The translations under genes and the position numbers were made by a program. Positions 5,318 through 9,158 of a stretch of DNA of 9,158 nt are shown one piece after another. The notes under the pieces were generated by a model. The model was given only the letters and a program-made list of their open reading frames with translations. It was not told the origin of the DNA and searched no databases. Every line of letters starts with the position of its first letter. The first letter of the stretch is position 1. This stretch comes from JALZUE01 sp051251725 (lineage in GTDB: Bacteria > Pseudomonadota > Gammaproteobacteria > Enterobacterales > Alteromonadaceae), in contig JBPOFN010000075.1 of NCBI GenBank assembly GCA_051251725.1, positions 1 to 9,158 on the forward strand. Direction: 5' to 3'.

Positions 5318-8122
5318 TTAATCAGTTAATTGTGCTTCTAGTAATGCTTTTCGTGCCGAAGTGTTATTTACAAATTCATAATCGCTTAGTTTTCGCTGGG
5401 CTAACTTAATTTGCTTATTCGCAATTAAGGCTTCAACATAATTAAGATAAACCTCATCATCTTTTTGCTCGCCAAGATGTTCAACTGCTTTAGTAAGGTA
5501 GTTAAGCGCTAATTCATTTTGATTTAAATCTAAAAGTATTCGCCCTAATGTATCAAGATAAGCACTTTGCTGTGGGTTAATTTCAACCGCTTTTTTTGCA
5601 TGTACTAAGGCGGTAGTTTTATCTCCTTTTTCAGCCAGTAAAAAGGCTAAGTTATTATGAGCTAGGGCATTATTATCATTTAATTGCAATACGGTTTTAT
5701 AGCTGATAATTGCTTTATTTTTATCTTGAGAAAGCTGTAATAAAGCTAATTGCATAAGGGCATGAATATCAGTGGGCTGCTCAATGGTATGCTGGCTTAG
5801 AAACTTAAACGCTTGTTGTTTTCTATTTAACTTTTCTAAACACGTCATCACTAACAAAGCGTTAGTTACCGAGGGGTTACTGGTATAAGCTGACTCTAAA
5901 TTAGGCAATGCGTTGGAATATTCAAAGTCACTTAATTGTAGCTGCCCTAAATAACCTTGAACAATTGCTAGTTCATACGCTTCATTAGGTAAGTTATCAT
6001 AACTACGCCGAGCTTGACTGAATTGCTTGTTTTTAAGCAATAAGCCGGTATGAATAATATCGATAGCAATATCGCGGCCCTGCTTAGCTAAATATTGCTC
6101 GGTTAAGTTTAGCGCTACTGCTATTTTATTTTGCGCTTCCAAAGCGGTAACATTACTCATTAAGGCATATTTATTATTAGGTTGTTGCTCTAGCCAGCGC
6201 TGAAAAACATCAAAAGCATTAGTATAATCTTTCAAAGCCAGATAGCTTTGCCCTAACATTTGCCAGTATTGATTTGTTTGGCTGCCTGTATTTTCAATTT
6301 TGATTAAACTTGTAATCACTTTTTGGTAATGTTTTTCATTAAAATAAATTTTAGCGAGTGTTAACGTTATTCGATTATTTTCAGGTGATTTTTTTGCCAG
6401 ACTTTCAACAAAGCGAATCACCTCTTGGGTATCGCCTAATTGTTTATTAATAATGTAATAGCGAGACAATGCTGGAATATAATCAGTCTGTGTTTTTAAT
6501 AACGCCAGCAACCGATGACTAATTACTCGTTGTTCTTGTTCAGTTTTATTTGGTAATAAATCAATTAAATTTAACTTGACCGCTAAATTATTCGGATCTA
6601 TCACTAAGGCTTGTTCAAATTCTGCACGTGCTAATTTAACTTCGTTCTGTTTGATATAGGTATAGCCTGCCAATATATAACCTTTAATGGCATTGCCATC
6701 TTCAGCCTTTAATTGGTTCGCTAAGTTAAAGGCTTTATCAAATTGATTGTTAGATAAATAAGCCGTTGCCAAAATAGCTTCAATGGTTAATTCGTTTTCA
6801 CCATTTGGTATTGCTGCGGCGTTTGGCGTGATGTTTTCACCGGTATTGTTTTTGGCTAATAATTTTTCAAGATCTGCGATCCCCGAAGCATCATTTAACG
6901 ATAATTTTAATAAACCTAGCTGTGGCAAAGCTTGGGCACTGTCGCCATTTAATGTATTTGCTTTATCGAGTAATGCTTGGGCTTTAATTTTTTCCCCTTG
7001 ACGAGCAAGTGATAATCCTAAACTTGATAATAAAGCTTCATCTTGATTAGTTAAATTATCAAAACTTTCGACTGTTTTATTTGCCGCGAGTGTAAATCCT
7101 AACGCTAATTGACTAGCCGCTAATAATCTTAAAGCAGGATGGGATGCTGGGATTTCATCGGCAATAAATGATAAATGTTGCTGGCACTTTTCATAATCCT
7201 TCAGTTGATAGGCACTAACACCCGCGATTAAACGTGTGCCCACTGAGGTTGGATTAGTTAATAATGACTTTTCAAGATGTAGCAAGGCTATTTGAAAGTC
7301 ATGAGCATAATATCGCGCGAGCCCCTTTAATTGATTTAATAACGCGTGATCACTATTAATTTTAAGTAATCTATCAACATAGGGTTCAGCTTCAGAGGTT
7401 TGATTTGCATCCGTTAACAACCGCGCAAACATAAAGACGATGGTTAAATCATCAGGGTACGCTTTGACATAAGTACGATAAGTTATAATAGCGCCGTCAA
7501 TATCTTGCTCTTGTAATTGAATATTGGCGAGTAACTTTAATGCATCAACTTGTTCAGGAGTTACTGCTAAGATGCTGTTTAGTTGCTCCTTAGCGGTAAT
7601 AATATCTTTTGCTAAAAGCGCTTCATAAGCGAGTGATAATGAGCTGTATACCGATTGAATAGGAAGCTGCTGTACCTCATTAATTAGCTTATTACCCTCA
7701 ATCTCTTTACCTAACCTAAAATTTGCTAATAACTGATAAAACATTATTTCGCCAAGTTGCTCTGGTGATAAATTGGCCGCATCTGTCGATAAGGTAATGA
7801 GTGCATTGTCACTTTCAATTAAATGATACGTTTGAGCAAGTAAAGGTAGCACTTCATTTTTTGCATATTGGTAAGATAGCGCTCTTTCGAATTCTTTTGC
7901 GGCATTTTCAAATTGGTGGTCCTCAAAATAAAGCTTAGCCAACATGAAACGAGCTTCGGCTAATTCTGGCGAATTCAGAATGGCATTTTTTAACTCGATA
8001 ATTGCTGCTTGTGGTTGCTGCTCAGCGATATGAACCTTAGCCGCAGCTAAATAATCAATCGGCGCCTTATCTGAACATGCAAATAAGCCAGAAATAAGAA
8101 TAGCAATCGTGAGTTTTTTCAT
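5318..8122 (-). CDS. prsT: TPR-repeat lipoprotein, PEP-CTERM/exosortase-system PrsT type
   Basis: This is a large periplasm-facing lipoprotein of 934 residues, made almost entirely of tetratricopeptide repeats. The start is the ATG at 8122: MKKLTIAILISGLFAC is a lipoprotein signal peptide with the lipidated Cys at 16, followed by Ser, which predicts the outer membrane. A longer frame opening 20 codons upstream would bury the signal peptide, and AGGCG lies 5 bases before this ATG. Repeats run from about residue 26 to about 905. The first, with AAIIELKNAILNSPELAEARF followed by ALSYQYAKNEVLPLLAQ, closely matches the PrsT pattern (XrtA/PEP-CTERM system TPR protein). A canonical late repeat begins near residue 819. 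PrsT proteins accompany exosortase and exopolysaccharide gene clusters and are thought to scaffold assembly or export. No such cluster is visible here. An unrelated long TPR lipoprotein is the alternative. Confidence 0.8.
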   Translation of the reverse strand: MKKLTIAILISGLFACSDKAPIDYLAAAKVHIAEQQPQAAIIELKNAILNSPELAEARFMLAKLYFEDHQFENAAKEFERALSYQYAKNEVLPLLAQTYHLIESDNALITLSTDAANLSPEQLGEIMFYQLLANFRLGKEIEGNKLINEVQQLPIQSVYSSLSLAYEALLAKDIITAKEQLNSILAVTPEQVDALKLLANIQLQEQDIDGAIITYRTYVKAYPDDLTIVFMFARLLTDANQTSEAEPYVDRLLKINSDHALLNQLKGLARYYAHDFQIALLHLEKSLLTNPTSVGTRLIAGVSAYQLKDYEKCQQHLSFIADEIPASHPALRLLAASQLALGFTLAANKTVESFDNLTNQDEALLSSLGLSLARQGEKIKAQALLDKANTLNGDSAQALPQLGLLKLSLNDASGIADLEKLLAKNNTGENITPNAAAIPNGENELTIEAILATAYLSNNQFDKAFNLANQLKAEDGNAIKGYILAGYTYIKQNEVKLARAEFEQALVIDPNNLAVKLNLIDLLPNKTEQEQRVISHRLLALLKTQTDYIPALSRYYIINKQLGDTQEVIRFVESLAKKSPENNRITLTLAKIYFNEKHYQKVITSLIKIENTGSQTNQYWQMLGQSYLALKDYTNAFDVFQRWLEQQPNNKYALMSNVTALEAQNKIAVALNLTEQYLAKQGRDIAIDIIHTGLLLKNKQFSQARRSYDNLPNEAYELAIVQGYLGQLQLSDFEYSNALPNLESAYTSNPSVTNALLVMTCLEKLNRKQQAFKFLSQHTIEQPTDIHALMQLALLQLSQDKNKAIISYKTVLQLNDNNALAHNNLAFLLAEKGDKTTALVHAKKAVEINPQQSAYLDTLGRILLDLNQNELALNYLTKAVEHLGEQKDDEVYLNYVEALIANKQIKLAQRKLSDYEFVNNTSARKALLEAQLTD

Positions 8123-8185
8123 AGAAACGCCTAATTGAGAAAGGTGAGGATATTTTTGAACGTACTGAAAATAATAGTCCAATTC

Positions 8186-8194
8186 AATATAACA
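8186..8194 (-). promoter_or_regulatory. Possible extended -10 promoter of the TPR lipoprotein gene
   Basis: The minus strand reads TGTTATATT, an extended -10 (TGn plus TATATT, five of six matches to consensus). It would start transcription about 58 nt before the ATG at 8122. No good -35 box was found at 17 bp, so the call is weak. Confidence 0.3.
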
Positions 8195-8297
8195 GCCTAA
8201 CTATCAGAAAAACATTTAAATTATCATAACAAACACCTTGAAACAGTTATATTTACAGCACTAATTTATTATTCTTTACTGAAAAATGATAAAGAAT

Positions 8298-8328
8298 AAA
8301 AAGCACCCGCCAGAGCAATGGTGCTTTT
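8298..8328 (-). terminator. Intrinsic terminator of the secreted-protein gene
   Basis: On the minus strand a perfect 9-bp stem AAAAGCACC / GGTGCTTTT with a 12-base loop is followed by TATTCTTTATC, giving a T-rich tail of TTTTTATTCTTT. It begins about 64 bases after the stop codon at 8392-8394. It should separate this gene from the prsT-like gene downstream on the same strand, making the two independent transcription units. Confidence 0.85.
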
Positions 8329-8391
8329 GTTTAGCCCGCTTAGTTATTCTCAGCTTATTAAAATAACTTCAATTAATGCGTTACTGCTATT

Positions 8392-9158
8392 TTATTCTCG
8401 CTTTGATTCCGCTTGAGTGATAGCTAAGGCATCAGATCTAATGACGTTATTATCAGGGTTGCCGGTGCGATATAATACAAAGCGATCTATCGCATGGTGA
8501 TCAGAGCGATTGGCAATATTAATTTGGTAATCGCCTGCCGCTAAAAACTCAGCTTGTAAAGCATGACCATTGTTATCATAAGTCCAAGTTGACCATTTCC
8601 ATTCATCAATTGGCGACCCCGTTCGCCATACTTTGAAATAGCCTTGGTATTTTTCTCCCTCGGGCTTGCCGCCAATACATCTATTCCAGCTATAAACCGT
8701 TTGCGGGCAAACTTCACTTGCGCCTTTAACGGCATAAAATTTATTAGCCATGATTTCAACATAGCTATCGTTATGATCTGTTGGCAGCACATCAGCTTTA
8801 GTAATAAGATTGCGCCATTCAAATTGATAAATACCAGGGTTATTAATTTTCACTTTTACTTTGATAATTTCAGTGACATTATTTGGCGCCCAAGCCGACT
8901 GCTTGCCAAGCATATTTAAATAACCCGTGCCGGTTTCCTCTCGGCCGGTTTCTAATTTCCAACCGGCGGTGTAATTAGTCGACTCCATTTCCACCACCAA
9001 TAAACCATTCTCTTCTATAAATGCAGCACCCGTTAAATTTTCATCAATTGCCGGTAATTCGACAACTGGCGTTGGCGTTGGCGTTGGCGTTGGCGTTGGC
9101 GTTGGCGTTGGCGTTGGCGTTGGCGTTGGCGTTGGCGTTGGCGTTGGCGTTGGCGTTG
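8392..9158 (-). CDS. Secreted modular protein, C-terminal part: (Thr-Pro)n linker plus probable carbohydrate-binding domain (5' end beyond window)
   Basis: Only the last 254 residues are visible, and the frame stays open to the window edge. The TTG at 9000 is an internal Leu codon, not a start. The order is a Thr-Pro linker of at least 15 repeats (9067-9158), then VVELPAIDENLTGAAFIEENGLLVVEME, then a domain of about 200 residues. That domain has many aromatic residues (WKWSTWTY), a Cys pair (EVCPQ and NRCIGG, about 14 residues apart) that could form a disulfide, and a closing ANRSDHHAIDRFVLYR segment. The overall pattern (VVEMEST near the start, PGIYQFEW in the middle, AGDYQINI near the end) resembles galactose-binding-like beta-sandwich carbohydrate-binding domains. 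I do not recognise the exact family. TP linkers usually join modules of extracellular polysaccharide-degrading enzymes. The catalytic part, if any, lies outside. There is no PEP-CTERM or LPXTG-like anchor at the C-terminus. Confidence 0.7.
   Translation of the reverse strand, partial: TPTPTPTPTPTPTPTPTPTPTPTPTPTPTPVVELPAIDENLTGAAFIEENGLLVVEMESTNYTAGWKLETGREETGTGYLNMLGKQSAWAPNNVTEIIKVKVKINNPGIYQFEWRNLITKADVLPTDHNDSYVEIMANKFYAVKGASEVCPQTVYSWNRCIGGKPEGEKYQGYFKVWRTGSPIDEWKWSTWTYDNNGHALQAEFLAAGDYQINIANRSDHHAIDRFVLYRTGNPDNNVIRSDALAITQAESKRE
9067..9158. repeat. Hexanucleotide tandem repeat (TGGCGT, at least 15 copies) encoding Thr-Pro
   Basis: Pure TGGCGT repeats (ACGCCA on the coding minus strand) run from 9067 to the end of the window, with no interrupting base over 92 nt. 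Each unit adds one Thr-Pro pair, so copy-number changes keep the reading frame. Purity at third codon positions points to recent slippage expansion rather than selection on protein alone. The true length is unknown because the window ends inside the array. Confidence 0.95.

Noticed and set aside
6783..7001. Plus-strand 72-residue open frame inside the TPR lipoprotein gene
   Set aside because: It is an antisense shadow of the repeat-coding frame with no independent support.
8123..8182. Start of the TPR lipoprotein 20 codons upstream at 8182
   Set aside because: It would place a lipoprotein signal peptide and lipobox in the interior; the ATG at 8122 has the signal sequence at its N-terminus and AGGCG ahead.
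8644..8919. Plus-strand 91-residue and minus-strand 93-residue frames in the binding-domain region
   Set aside because: Both overlap the open frame of the secreted protein, which carries clear domain-like composition and a downstream terminator; the alternatives have no recognisable features.
9000..9158. A TTG start at 9000 for a 202-residue protein
   Set aside because: The frame continues open through VVELPAIDEN... and the Thr-Pro repeat to the window edge, so the TTG is an internal leucine codon.

Overview
The window looks like chromosomal DNA from a marine gammaproteobacterium, most likely of the Alteromonadales/Colwelliaceae type (Colwellia, Thalassotalea and relatives). This rests on low GC content, AT-rich intergenic spacers and the style of the proteins: a TMEM143-like membrane protein, a COG2509 FAD dehydrogenase, an Azotobacter-type 7Fe ferredoxin, a GGDEF protein and a PrsT-like TPR lipoprotein. 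It is an inference from the sequence alone. No rRNA, tRNA, CRISPR array, transposase or phage gene was seen.

Layout from left to right. Positions 1-177 are leader without a gene I can support. Positions 178-1416 (+) encode a two-helix membrane protein of the TMEM143/DUF3754 family. It converges on a FAD-dependent dehydrogenase (1556-3193, -), and a clear hairpin terminator for the latter lies between them. The dehydrogenase diverges from fdxA (3415-3747, +), a 7Fe ferredoxin. The spacer between them holds a good sigma70-like promoter for fdxA, a hairpin in its leader, and a 15-bp motif that occurs once in front of each gene in the same orientation relative to that gene. Next is a 285-bp spacer rich in small repeats, then a membrane-bound diguanylate cyclase (4033-5202, + ; TTG start). 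It converges on a large TPR lipoprotein of PrsT type (5318-8122, -). Upstream of that, also on the minus strand, is the 3' end of a secreted modular protein (8392 to the window end). This consists of a (Thr-Pro)n linker encoded by a pure hexanucleotide repeat, followed by a likely carbohydrate-binding domain, and it has a strong intrinsic terminator.

How the genes may work together. The dehydrogenase and ferredoxin are the best candidates for a functional pair, since both are redox proteins, are divergently arranged and share an upstream motif. The cyclase, the PrsT lipoprotein and the secreted binding-domain protein all fit a surface/exopolysaccharide theme (c-di-GMP signalling, PEP-CTERM/exosortase-linked export, polysaccharide binding), but they are separate transcription units and the link is inferred. 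I found no convincing novel multi-gene system. The most interesting items are the shared motif in the redox pair, the hypervariable-looking TP linker with its unrecognised domain, and a PrsT gene with no exosortase or EPS genes visible beside it.
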